Shown here: positions 8,233 through 15,615 of the stretch, piece after piece | Layout of the letters: every line of letters starts with the position of its first letter | Position numbering within the stretch: the stretch's first letter is position 1 | Origin: Chloroflexota bacterium | GTDB lineage: Bacteria; Chloroflexota; UBA11872 | Assembly: GCA_022820025.1 (NCBI GenBank) | Contig: JAJEGF010000087.1 | Coordinates: 62,001 to 126,000 of the forward strand | DNA length: 64,000 nt | Reading direction: 5' to 3' | Made by a program: the position numbers and the translations under genes | Notes under the pieces: model-generated | The model's database searches: none | What the model saw: the letters and a program-made list of their open reading frames with translations, nothing else | What the model was told of the DNA's origin: nothing

Positions 8233-9849
8233 ATGGCTGCACCGGAACTTGATTCCGATGTCCTGATCGTTGGTTCCGGCGCCTCCGGCGCCGCGGCGGC
8301 TTGGTCGCTTTCCCGCCGGGGGTTGCGGGTCACGTGTCTGGAGCAGGGCCGCTGGGTTGATCCGTCGGACTACGCGCACAGCCGCCCGGACTATGAGCTC
8401 GCCCGCCAGACCTCGTTCGCCAAGGACCCAAACGTCCGCAGCTGGGCCGAGGACTATCCCATCAACAACAGCGGGACGCCCATCCATCCGCTGATGGTCA
8501 ACGCCGTCGGCGGCAGTACGGTGCATTGGAGCGGACACTTTCCGCGTATGCGGCCATCTGACTTCCGGGTGAAAACGTTGGACGGGGTGGCCGATGACTG
8601 GCCATTCACGTACTGGGACCTGGAGCCGTATTACGACCTCAATGACTCGATGGTGGGTGTATCGGGGCTCGCGGGCGATCCCGGCAATCCGCCGCGCAGC
8701 CCACGACAAACGCCGCCGCTGGCCTTTGACGCCGGCTGCGAGGCGTACTTGCGGGGTCTGGAGAAGCTGGGCTGGCACTGGTGGCCATGTGACAACGCGT
8801 TGATTTCCGAGCCGTTCGGCGAGAATCGGTCGCCATGCAACTGCTGTGGGCCGTGTGACATTGGGTGCCCCATCGGGGCCATGTCTAGCGCGCATGTGAC
8901 GTACTGGCCGAAAGCTCTGGCCCAAGGCGTACAACTGATCACGCACGCACGCGTTGAACAGATCACGGTGGACCGCGCCGGGCGAGCTACGGGAGCCCTC
9001 TACTACGACGACCAGGGCGTGCGCCGTAGCCATACGGCCGGCGTCGTTGTCATGGCCGCGAACGGAGTGGGAACGCCACGTCTTCTGCTCAACTCAACGT
9101 CGGCGCGCTTCCCAAACGGCCTGGCGAACAATTCCGGCGTGGTCGGCGCTTATTTGATGTTTCATCCCGTTGCATTTGTCAGCGGCGTGTTCGAAGAAGT
9201 CGTGAACGGGCAGCGTGGCCCGATTGGTGGCCTGATGAACTGCCAGGAGTTTTACGAAACCGACCTGGCGCGAGGCTTCGTGCGAGGTTTTGAGCTCCAG
9301 CTCAGTCGAAGCGTCGGACCGCTCTCGGTTGCCAATGGGGGCATCCTTGGGCATCCCGTCCCGTGGGGTAGTGAGCACCACGAGGCATTACGATCGCGCT
9401 ACGCACACACGATGACGACTTCCGTCATGCTGGAAGACCTACCGGAACCGGAGAATCGCGTCACGCTGGACCCTGAGTTGACCGACGCGCACGGTATTCC
9501 GGCCCCGCGGGTCGAGTATCGCGCTGGAGAGAACACTCAACGCATGCTCGAATTCAGCATCGCGCGTGCCCGCGAACTCTTCGAAGCCGCGGGTGCCGTG
9601 GAGATCCTGGTAGATCCGCTGGTCCAGGAGTCCGGCTGGCACCTCATGGGAACCTGCCGCATGGGGGACGATCCCGAGCGTTCGGTCATCAATGGCTGGG
9701 GCCAGGCGCACGAGTGCCCGAACCTGTTCGTTATCGACGGCAGTACGTTCACTACGTCCGCCGCCGTAAATCCAACCAGCACCATTCAAGCTGTGGCATT
9801 GCGATGCGCGGACTGGCTGGGCCGAAATTATCGAGCAGTGGCGGCATGA
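8233..9849 (+). CDS. GMC-family FAD oxidoreductase (gluconate 2-dehydrogenase-like large subunit)
   Basis: 538 aa from the ATG at 8233, which has a GGGAAG Shine-Dalgarno; an in-frame TTG at 8212 would add seven residues. An FAD Rossmann motif opens the protein (VLIVGSGASGAAAAWSLSRR). GGSTVHWSGHF is the second FAD contact. A cysteine cluster (CNCCGPCDIGCPIGAMSS, about residues 200-218) matches the Cys-rich insert of GMC dehydrogenases of this subgroup. The C-terminal GWHLMGTCRMGDD and AAVNPTSTIQ carry the active-site His/Asn region. Substrate is likely a sugar, polyol or alcohol. It overlaps the small-subunit gene by ATGA, supporting a complex. No signal peptide is seen, so export would depend on another subunit. 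Confidence 0.85.
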   Translation: MAAPELDSDVLIVGSGASGAAAAWSLSRRGLRVTCLEQGRWVDPSDYAHSRPDYELARQTSFAKDPNVRSWAEDYPINNSGTPIHPLMVNAVGGSTVHWSGHFPRMRPSDFRVKTLDGVADDWPFTYWDLEPYYDLNDSMVGVSGLAGDPGNPPRSPRQTPPLAFDAGCEAYLRGLEKLGWHWWPCDNALISEPFGENRSPCNCCGPCDIGCPIGAMSSAHVTYWPKALAQGVQLITHARVEQITVDRAGRATGALYYDDQGVRRSHTAGVVVMAANGVGTPRLLLNSTSARFPNGLANNSGVVGAYLMFHPVAFVSGVFEEVVNGQRGPIGGLMNCQEFYETDLARGFVRGFELQLSRSVGPLSVANGGILGHPVPWGSEHHEALRSRYAHTMTTSVMLEDLPEPENRVTLDPELTDAHGIPAPRVEYRAGENTQRMLEFSIARARELFEAAGAVEILVDPLVQESGWHLMGTCRMGDDPERSVINGWGQAHECPNLFVIDGSTFTTSAAVNPTSTIQAVALRCADWLGRNYRAVAA

Positions 9850-10292
9850 CGGCGCACATCCTTACGCCAGAGGAACTTGCGCTGCTCACGCTGGTTCAGA
9901 ATGAACTGGTGCCGGCCTACGGCGACCTGCCGGCGGCCGGGACCCTGGGTGCGACCCTGACCGTTGACGCCTATCTCGCCGAGCAACCGCGGCTGAGACG
10001 CCCCCTGCTCACCGCCCTTCGCGCAATCGAGGTCAGATCCGGCAAGACACCCTTCGCTGAACTCGACGCCGGCAGGCGCGTGGAAGTACTTCGACAGGTG
10101 GAGAACGCCGATCCCGAGTCATTCTCCGAGCTTGTAAAGCAGACGTACAACGCGTACTACACAAGGCCTGACGTGCAGGCGTCACTCGGTATTGACGGTC
10201 CACCGCAGCCCATGGGTTTTAGACTTCCCGCCTTCGACGAGTCGCGGCTTGCGCGCGTCCGGGCGATGGAAAAACTCTGGCGGGACGCCTAA
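9846..10292 (+). CDS. Gluconate 2-dehydrogenase subunit 3-like protein
   Basis: 148 aa, start ATG overlapping the GMC oxidoreductase stop (ATGA). Residues LTPEELALLTLVQNELVP, the central helical region and the C-terminal YNAYYTRPDVQASLG follow the pattern of the small helical subunit that accompanies flavoprotein GMC dehydrogenases. Family members often carry a Tat signal that exports the whole complex. This one begins directly with the mature domain, so the pair here is probably cytoplasmic unless a separate signal protein exists. The operon ends at the strong terminator at 10322-10352. Confidence 0.75.
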   Translation: MTAHILTPEELALLTLVQNELVPAYGDLPAAGTLGATLTVDAYLAEQPRLRRPLLTALRAIEVRSGKTPFAELDAGRRVEVLRQVENADPESFSELVKQTYNAYYTRPDVQASLGIDGPPQPMGFRLPAFDESRLARVRAMEKLWRDA

Positions 10293-10321
10293 CGCATTTT
10301 GTCGCTAACTTGCGCCTAAAG

Positions 10322-10352
10322 CGAAAGGCCGCGCCCGAGGCGCGGCCTTTCG
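10322..10352. terminator. Bidirectional intrinsic terminator between convergent genes
   Basis: A perfect 14-bp inverted repeat (10322-10335 against 10339-10352) closes a 3-nt loop. The arms begin CGAAAGG and end CCTTTCG, so each strand has A-rich then T-rich flanks. It lies between the plus-strand dehydrogenase operon ending at 10292 and the minus-strand small gene ending at 10367, so it can serve both directions. Confidence 0.85.
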
Positions 10353-10366
10353 TCAAACGCAGACGA

Positions 10367-10630
10367 CTAGCTGTCCTTCTGGACTCCCAGATCGCCGTTA
10401 CGCATTTCAAACTTCACCTTGAACCCAGCCTGGACGGCGGCCGCTTGAATTCGACCGCGCAGCGTCGGCTGTCGCTTTTTTTCGTCATCGGTCAGGCTGA
10501 CGACCGTCCACTCGCCGGCCTTGCTGCGTCCGGCTGCGCGAACGATTTCCCTGATTTCCGGGCTCACGCGCCGCATGCGCTGCGGGCGGCTTGCCCATTC
10601 GCTACCTGACACAACTTCCTTAAACTTCAT
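10367..10630 (-). CDS. Small basic protein of unknown function
   Basis: 87 aa. The ATG at 10630 is preceded by a strong Shine-Dalgarno (GGAGGA, 7 nt before the ATG), so it is preferred over a longer frame starting further upstream. The sequence is charged, with a basic N-terminal half (RPQRMRRVSPEIREIVRAAG) and a C-terminal part (FKVKFEMRNGDLGVQ) that looks like a beta hairpin. There is no signal peptide or membrane segment. It is monocistronic and convergent with the dehydrogenase operon, sharing its terminator. I do not recognise the family. A DNA- or RNA-binding role is possible from the charge but not shown. Confidence 0.65.
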   Translation of the reverse strand: MKFKEVVSGSEWASRPQRMRRVSPEIREIVRAAGRSKAGEWTVVSLTDDEKKRQPTLRGRIQAAAVQAGFKVKFEMRNGDLGVQKDS

Positions 10631-11169
10631 CAATCGTCCTCCTAATGACGATGTGAAAGCTCGAACACGACATAAGTTTGCAACATCGATATCTGACGTG
10701 CAACCGAAATTTGCTGGCGCTCTGCTACAAGCGCATGCAAACAATACTCGGGACTATGCGAGACCGAATCGTCAATTATCGATGGCTCCGCCGGAACGCC
10801 GCGAACACCTAGACGCACTCGATGAATGTGGCCAGCCGCGTAGGCAGGCCGAGAGTAGGCAGGCCGTGGGCTCCTTGTCACGCTCGCTGCTAATGTCGCG
10901 TGTCGCCCGCAGCCGCTTCTGCCACTTGAAGCAGTTTGGTGAGCGTTGCGTGTGCCAGGGCCGGCGGCCATCTTCCACCAGATCGGTCCGGGTCCGGCTC
11001 CAACTGGCGATGCCAGGCAGTCTTGGGAACCGGCCGAGTTGCATGTGAGACACTGTTCCTGGACCCGAGAGGTTCAGGACGACATCCGACTCGGGATGTT
11101 CGGGCGGCCGAACCCGTACCCCCATGCGAACTGCGGTGAGAATCCACCGCGTCCGCAGGCCGCCCACAA
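10631..11169. other. Non-coding stretch before the surface-glycan operon
   Basis: About 540 bases without a convincing gene. Open frames here lack ribosome sites and have low-complexity Arg/Ser/Pro translations typical of shadows. The left part (10640-10740) is AT-richer and should hold the promoter of the minus-strand 87-aa gene. The right part (11064-11165) folds into strong hairpins described separately. A short direct repeat, GTAGGCAGGCCG/AGTAGGCAGGCCG, lies near 10840-10866. I looked for tRNA arms and found none. Confidence 0.5.
11064..11165 (+). promoter_or_regulatory. Structured 5' leader of the sugar-transferase operon
   Basis: Two hairpins can be drawn directly. The first pairs CCCGAG (11064-11069) with CTCGGG (11090-11095). 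The second is long. GGGCGGCC (11102-11109) pairs perfectly with GGCCGCCC (11158-11165). Within it 11125-11131 pairs with 11151-11157 with one mismatch. GCGGTG (11133-11138) pairs with CACCGC (11145-11150) around a six-base loop. A 15-nt one-sided bulge (11110-11124) remains. The structure ends four bases before the GTG start at 11170, where no Shine-Dalgarno is visible. A cis-regulatory RNA is the likely reading; no known riboswitch class fits. Confidence 0.5.
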
Positions 11170-11778
11170 GTGCCATACGAACACTCCAAGCGCGCGCTCG
11201 ATGTCAGTCTCGCGCTGCTTCTGCTGGTCATTGGCCTGCCAATCTGGCTGCTGATCGCCGCTCTAATCAAGCTCGACTCCCGAGGCCCGATTCTTTACAG
11301 CGCCTGGGTGCATGGCCTGAGGTGCCGGAAATTCCGCTATTACAAGTTCCGAACCATGCGGGCCGGGGCCTCCACGGACGCCCACGAGTCTTTCGCCGCG
11401 CAGTACATCGGTGGGAACCATTGCTCCGGCAAGTTGCGAGATGACCCGCGCCTGACGCGTGTCGGTCGCCTGCTCCGCCTCTGGAGCCTCGACGAGATTC
11501 CGCAGTTGGTAAACGTGCTCAAGGGAGACATGAGCCTGGTGGGACCGCGTCCGGCCCTGACGTACGAATTCAGGCACTACAGCCCCCGGGCCAGACGTCG
11601 CCTGACCGTACGACCCGGCCTCACCGGTCTCCAGCAGGTGACCTCGCGCGGCCATGCGTCGTTTCGCCGGCTGGTGGCGACGGACCTGCTCTACATCCGG
11701 CGGCGATCTCTCACGCTCGACCTGGCCATTCTGCTGCGCACCATCCCTGCCGTCCTCTCGCGCCGTGGCGCTGCCTAA
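11170..11778 (+). CDS. Bacterial sugar transferase (undecaprenyl-phosphate glycosyl-1-phosphate transferase type)
   Basis: 202 aa. It begins KRALDVSLALLLLVIGLPIWLLIAALI-like, the single membrane-inserted helix of monotopic phosphoglycosyl transferases. KFRTMRAG, a RVGRLLRLWSLDEIPQLVNVL segment and DMSLVGPRPAL follow. The last is the family signature. Expected role: transferring a sugar-1-phosphate onto undecaprenyl phosphate at the inner membrane face to start exopolysaccharide or other surface glycan synthesis. The short length (no large N-terminal membrane domain) is that of the small EpsL/PglC-like class. The GTG start sits four bases after a strong hairpin. The next gene overlaps its 3' end. 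Confidence 0.88.
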   Translation: MPYEHSKRALDVSLALLLLVIGLPIWLLIAALIKLDSRGPILYSAWVHGLRCRKFRYYKFRTMRAGASTDAHESFAAQYIGGNHCSGKLRDDPRLTRVGRLLRLWSLDEIPQLVNVLKGDMSLVGPRPALTYEFRHYSPRARRRLTVRPGLTGLQQVTSRGHASFRRLVATDLLYIRRRSLTLDLAILLRTIPAVLSRRGAA

Positions 11779-13591
11779 GGCTGTGCGGACGACCGTGGCA
11801 GACACCACCCTGGCGCCTGGCTACCGGCGGCTGGTTCAGGTGGCGCTGGCTTCCGCGCTTGTGCTTCTCGCGCTCGCCGCATTCGACCTCGCCCGCCTCA
11901 CCTTGGAGGCCAAGTCCGCCCTCGACTCGATTGCCGATGTCCGGTGGCAGGTTGCCGACGGCGCCATCGATGTCGCCGGCTTGCGCGCCAGCAGCAGCAC
12001 GCTGGAGTCCGCGACCGCACGGCTGGCTGAGGTTGAGCGCGGACTGAACCGCTATAGGCCCGCGCTCGGCCTCGCCTCACTCATCCCGCCGGTCGCGCGC
12101 AGGACTGAGGAAGCCCAGGGCCTGCTTGCCATCTACTTGGAACTCGGCTCCGCGGCCGCAACTTCCTTGAACCTGGCGGCAGGACTTGTGGACCGGCTGA
12201 CGAGCGGCGGCGACTCGCCGAATGAGCCGCTGCTTTCGCTCGTCGCCGCACTCAACGCCGAGCGCGCGACCATTCGAGATCAACTCGCCGGCGTCGAGCG
12301 CGCCAGCCGGCGACTGGACGCATTGCTCATGTCCGCAGGCACTCTATTGGATGAGCGGCGGACGGCGACGCTTCGGTCCGCGATTGAAACGCAGCGCACT
12401 GCGCTCCAGGCCGCGCTTCTGGCGCCAAACGCGCTCGGATCGCCCACGCCGCGGCGGTACCTGCTGCTGGCCCAGAAGAGCGACGAGTTGCGGCCAACCG
12501 GCGGGTTCATCGGCAATGTCGCGTTCGTCACGGTTGCGAACGGGGAGCTGCGCGACCTGACCTACTTGCGCAGCTACCTGGTCGAGGACCCGACCCGCCC
12601 GCGAGTCCCCGCCCCTCCGCCGTTGCGCCGCTACCAGGGCATGCGTGACTGGAACCTGCGCGACGCCAACTGGCACCCCGACTTTCGAACCTCCGCCGAC
12701 GAGATTCAGCGGTTCCTGGCGCTGAACAGTGTGGAGCCGGTGGACGGGGTGCTCGCCTTTGACCAGCAGGCGCTGGGCATCCTGCTGGCCGCCATCGGTC
12801 CGGTGGAGGTTCCGGGCCACCAGGTGCGCGTCACCACGGCCAATGCCTACACGGTGTTGGAGCATTTCGCCCACTCCACCGGCGACCGCCGCGCCTGGTT
12901 CAGCGAGCGGCCGTTCTACGCCGATTTGACCCCCGCCCTTCTGGACTCGATCGCCAGGCGGCTGCGCTCGGACCCAGGGACGGTGATGGGCGCGGTACAG
13001 GCGATGGTTGCGGAGAAGCACCTGCTGGCCGCGTTCGAGGAGCCGGGCATGCAACGCCTGGTGGAACGGATTGGGGCGGGCGGACGCCTGCCGGCGGCGA
13101 CTGACGACCTGGTCTACATCGTGGACGCGCAGGTCGACCACGGTGCTCCCTTCCGCGCGATCGAACAGACAATTCATTACCGCGCGGATCCGACGTCCGG
13201 GCAGGCAACGCTGTTGATCGATTATGTCAACAAGAACTCGCCTGCGAACGCCGACACGCGTCTGGCGGACTACCTTCGCGTATATGTTCCGGCAGGCGCT
13301 CGCCTAGCCTCGGTTTCGGGTCTGACCGATCCCCAACGCGCACGCCAGGTTGACGGGCTCACGGAGTTCGCAGGCTTCCTCGACCTCCCGGCTGGTCAAC
13401 GTCAGCGCGTGAGATTCCGCTATTGGCTGCCCCCTCATCTCCCAGCCCGCTGGAGTGCCAGCGGCTACGTGCTGAGCGTTCCCAAGCAGCCCGGAACCGA
13501 TGGGCATCGACTGTTGATCCAGACACCGCAACAACGAATCTTCGAGGGGCGCCTCGCCACCGATCTCACGTTTAGGAGTCCGCGCGCGTGA
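11765..13591 (+). CDS. DUF4012 domain protein, membrane anchored
   Basis: About 608 aa if it starts at GTG 11765, which overlaps the sugar-transferase stop; GTG 11783 and 11795 are alternatives. One N-terminal helix (about 24-42) is followed by a helical stalk (about 45-220). The DUF4012 core then begins at about residue 235 with RYLLLAQKSDELRPTGGFIG, the hallmark of the family, and FDQQALGILLAAIGPVEVPG. DUF4012 proteins occur mainly in Gram-positive and Chloroflexota genomes beside polysaccharide genes; their activity is unknown. The position directly after the priming transferase suggests a role in envelope glycan assembly. The stop overlaps the next GTG. Confidence 0.78.
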   Translation: MALPKAVRTTVADTTLAPGYRRLVQVALASALVLLALAAFDLARLTLEAKSALDSIADVRWQVADGAIDVAGLRASSSTLESATARLAEVERGLNRYRPALGLASLIPPVARRTEEAQGLLAIYLELGSAAATSLNLAAGLVDRLTSGGDSPNEPLLSLVAALNAERATIRDQLAGVERASRRLDALLMSAGTLLDERRTATLRSAIETQRTALQAALLAPNALGSPTPRRYLLLAQKSDELRPTGGFIGNVAFVTVANGELRDLTYLRSYLVEDPTRPRVPAPPPLRRYQGMRDWNLRDANWHPDFRTSADEIQRFLALNSVEPVDGVLAFDQQALGILLAAIGPVEVPGHQVRVTTANAYTVLEHFAHSTGDRRAWFSERPFYADLTPALLDSIARRLRSDPGTVMGAVQAMVAEKHLLAAFEEPGMQRLVERIGAGGRLPAATDDLVYIVDAQVDHGAPFRAIEQTIHYRADPTSGQATLLIDYVNKNSPANADTRLADYLRVYVPAGARLASVSGLTDPQRARQVDGLTEFAGFLDLPAGQRQRVRFRYWLPPHLPARWSASGYVLSVPKQPGTDGHRLLIQTPQQRIFEGRLATDLTFRSPRA

Positions 13592-14436
13592 GCCTGCTGA
13601 GATCCAGTGCGTTGCGCCTGGCTGCTCTGGGCGCTGTTGCTGTGCTCACAGCATGTACAACGGCTGGGCCCGAGTCTCAGGCAAGGCGGCCATCCGCAGA
13701 TCAGATGCCCGGCACCCCTATGACCGCGTCCACCGAGGTCCACGTATCCGCTTCCAACTCCGCCGACGCCTCGCGCACATTGGGGCTGGGGCGGAAACGA
13801 CCCACTGTAGTTTCGGCGCCAGAGGCCGCGTCCGAATCCGCAGACGACCATGGACCCCCAACGCCATTGCCACTCCCGGTCGCCGAAGACCTGGGCCCAA
13901 ACTATTTCGAACTGTTGATCACCATATCAGCGTCCGATCCTGGCGCCCCGGATATCGGCCAGATCGCCGCAGCCGTGGTTGTGTTCGGCTTCAGCGAGCG
14001 CGCGAAACTGCGCGACGAACGCATCGAGCGCGACGGCCCGCTGGCTGCCGTTGCCCGAATTTCCAGGCACGCCAACGCCACGTCCTCGGATCTATTCGCG
14101 TCGGCCACACGTTCCGCCGGTCGACTGGAACCGGCGGCGTCCGACCCGGCAACCAACCCGCTTGGGCTGATCGCTGAATTGGAACCCTCCATCACCTCCA
14201 GCCAGGATTTCGCACCCGACCTCACCGCAAGCCGCTCCCTGCGAACGGGCTGGTTCGCAGCCCTGGACGGAAGCCGCGTCAAGATCGTCTTGGAGCAATG
14301 GACGGCTGTGCGTGCGCGGACTGTGCTCACGGTGCTGCTCGTGTGGGGGAATCGGGTCAGCGAAGGCTGGGGCCGCGCCCTGCTTCAGCGGCTCGTTCAG
14401 ATTCCGGTCGGACAAGAACTGACTCATGCGCCATAG
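13588..14436 (+). CDS. Predicted lipoprotein of unknown function
   Basis: 282 aa. A signal peptide with lipobox VLTAC places the lipidated Cys at about residue 23, followed by a Ser/Pro/Ala-rich linker (to about 100). The folded part (about 105-280) contains NYFELLITISASDP and ends with a segment (RTVLTVLLVWGNRVSEGW) that is predicted beta rather than transmembrane. No family is recognised. It starts with GTG overlapping the DUF4012 stop and its end overlaps the next ATG by 11 bases, so it is embedded in the operon. Likely outer face of the cytoplasmic membrane or cell envelope. Confidence 0.6.
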   Translation: MSLLRSSALRLAALGAVAVLTACTTAGPESQARRPSADQMPGTPMTASTEVHVSASNSADASRTLGLGRKRPTVVSAPEAASESADDHGPPTPLPLPVAEDLGPNYFELLITISASDPGAPDIGQIAAAVVVFGFSERAKLRDERIERDGPLAAVARISRHANATSSDLFASATRSAGRLEPAASDPATNPLGLIAELEPSITSSQDFAPDLTASRSLRTGWFAALDGSRVKIVLEQWTAVRARTVLTVLLVWGNRVSEGWGRALLQRLVQIPVGQELTHAP

Positions 14437-15595
14437 CACAGATGACGCCGATCCGCTGCAGGCCTCGCGTCCTGCGCAGTTCAATCGCTCGCTCCTCGGG
14501 TGGGTCGTCGTCGCCGTGACGCTCGGCGTCGCCGCGATCGTCTTCACCTCCCGCCCCGAGCCCGCAATCGGCCAGACGGGTCCCGCGCTCACCCCGGCAG
14601 CCCCAACACCACTGCCGCCGCCCCAAGAAATCGAGGTCACCGTTGGCCCGTATGCGCCCGGCGCCGAGATATACGTCCGCTCGCAGTCCGATTTACAACT
14701 GCTTGACGTCTCGACCCGAGAATCCACCCCAAGCCGTCGCCGACTGCCAGTGGCTACGCCTGAAGCTGCCCGTCAGTTCATCGAAGCGACGACGGGTGGG
14801 CACCCGATCATCGGAGTTCACGTCAGCGTGGGCGCCACCGGTCGCGGCACCCTCCCGAACTCGCTCACCCGCGCACAGTTGGCAAGGCTCTGTTTTCCGT
14901 CGTCCATGAAGCCGCCCGGTATCGACGTGGAGTCACTGGTCGTGAGTCCCGGTCGCCTTGTAGCCGCTCATATGGACCTACGAGGGGTCTGCGTTGAGTT
15001 TGTGTTTACGGAGCCGGGCGCTTTCGTCGTCGGTTCGCGCCCCACACCCATAATCCCCGAGTTGGCGGATTTCTACGCATCAACCGGCGGCGCAAGCACC
15101 TGGGGGCCGTGCCTCACGAATGGGTTTTTCGTGACGGTCGGTCCAGGCGGAAGGATCATCGAGACGGACCCGGGTCTCGGGGTGTACGTCCAGATCTGCG
15201 CGAACGGCGTGCTGGGATACCACGCCCAGTTGGCCGGTTCCGGATACGAGATTCAACCGCTGCTCGCCACATCCTGGGTTCGCGGCGAGAACGGGCAGTA
15301 CGTGGGGCCCGATCCCCCGGCGCGGGCTACCGGCGCGGGCCGGTACTTCCGACAAACCGGGCACAACCTGAGCGGGGCGTTGCTGACCACCTTTCAGGCC
15401 CTCGGGGGCGCCAGTGTTCTGGGCTATCCGATTACGGAGGCGCTGCCCGGTCCTCCCGGCTTCACCGACCAGCACTTCCAGCACCTCAAACTCCGCCTGA
15501 ACAACGCCACCAGTGAAGTGACCATTCGCCCGATAGGCCGTGAGTTCATCGCCATGCTGGCGGCCAATCGCCAGGCCGGTTCCGAATCACGATAG
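14426..15595 (+). CDS. Secreted or anchored protein with LGFP-like repeats
   Basis: 389 aa. A membrane helix at about residues 19-37 follows a short cytoplasmic stretch, then a Pro-rich linker. The C-terminal half contains two LGFP-like modules: ADFYASTGGASTWGPCLTNG (about 212) and QTGHNLSGALLTTFQALGG followed by LGYPITEAL (about 312-342). Such TGH...F...GG...xGxPI modules recur in secreted Chloroflexota proteins and resemble cell-wall-associated LGFP repeats. A central region with three Cys could hold disulfides. No catalytic signature is seen. The next gene carries the same kind of module fused to a glycosidase, so a shared target is likely. Confidence 0.6.
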   Translation: MRHSTDDADPLQASRPAQFNRSLLGWVVVAVTLGVAAIVFTSRPEPAIGQTGPALTPAAPTPLPPPQEIEVTVGPYAPGAEIYVRSQSDLQLLDVSTRESTPSRRRLPVATPEAARQFIEATTGGHPIIGVHVSVGATGRGTLPNSLTRAQLARLCFPSSMKPPGIDVESLVVSPGRLVAAHMDLRGVCVEFVFTEPGAFVVGSRPTPIIPELADFYASTGGASTWGPCLTNGFFVTVGPGGRIIETDPGLGVYVQICANGVLGYHAQLAGSGYEIQPLLATSWVRGENGQYVGPDPPARATGAGRYFRQTGHNLSGALLTTFQALGGASVLGYPITEALPGPPGFTDQHFQHLKLRLNNATSEVTIRPIGREFIAMLAANRQAGSESR

Positions 15596-15615
15596 GCGGC
15601 AGGCGACCGGCCGCC

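Noticed and set aside
11130-11165. Resemblance of GCGGTGAGAATCCACCGC to the cobalamin riboswitch tail
   Set aside because: The B12 box and the other conserved blocks are missing and no B12-related gene follows.
10772-11176. Minus-strand frame of 134 codons over the structured leader
   Set aside because: Composition is non-protein-like and the region is better explained as structured non-coding DNA.
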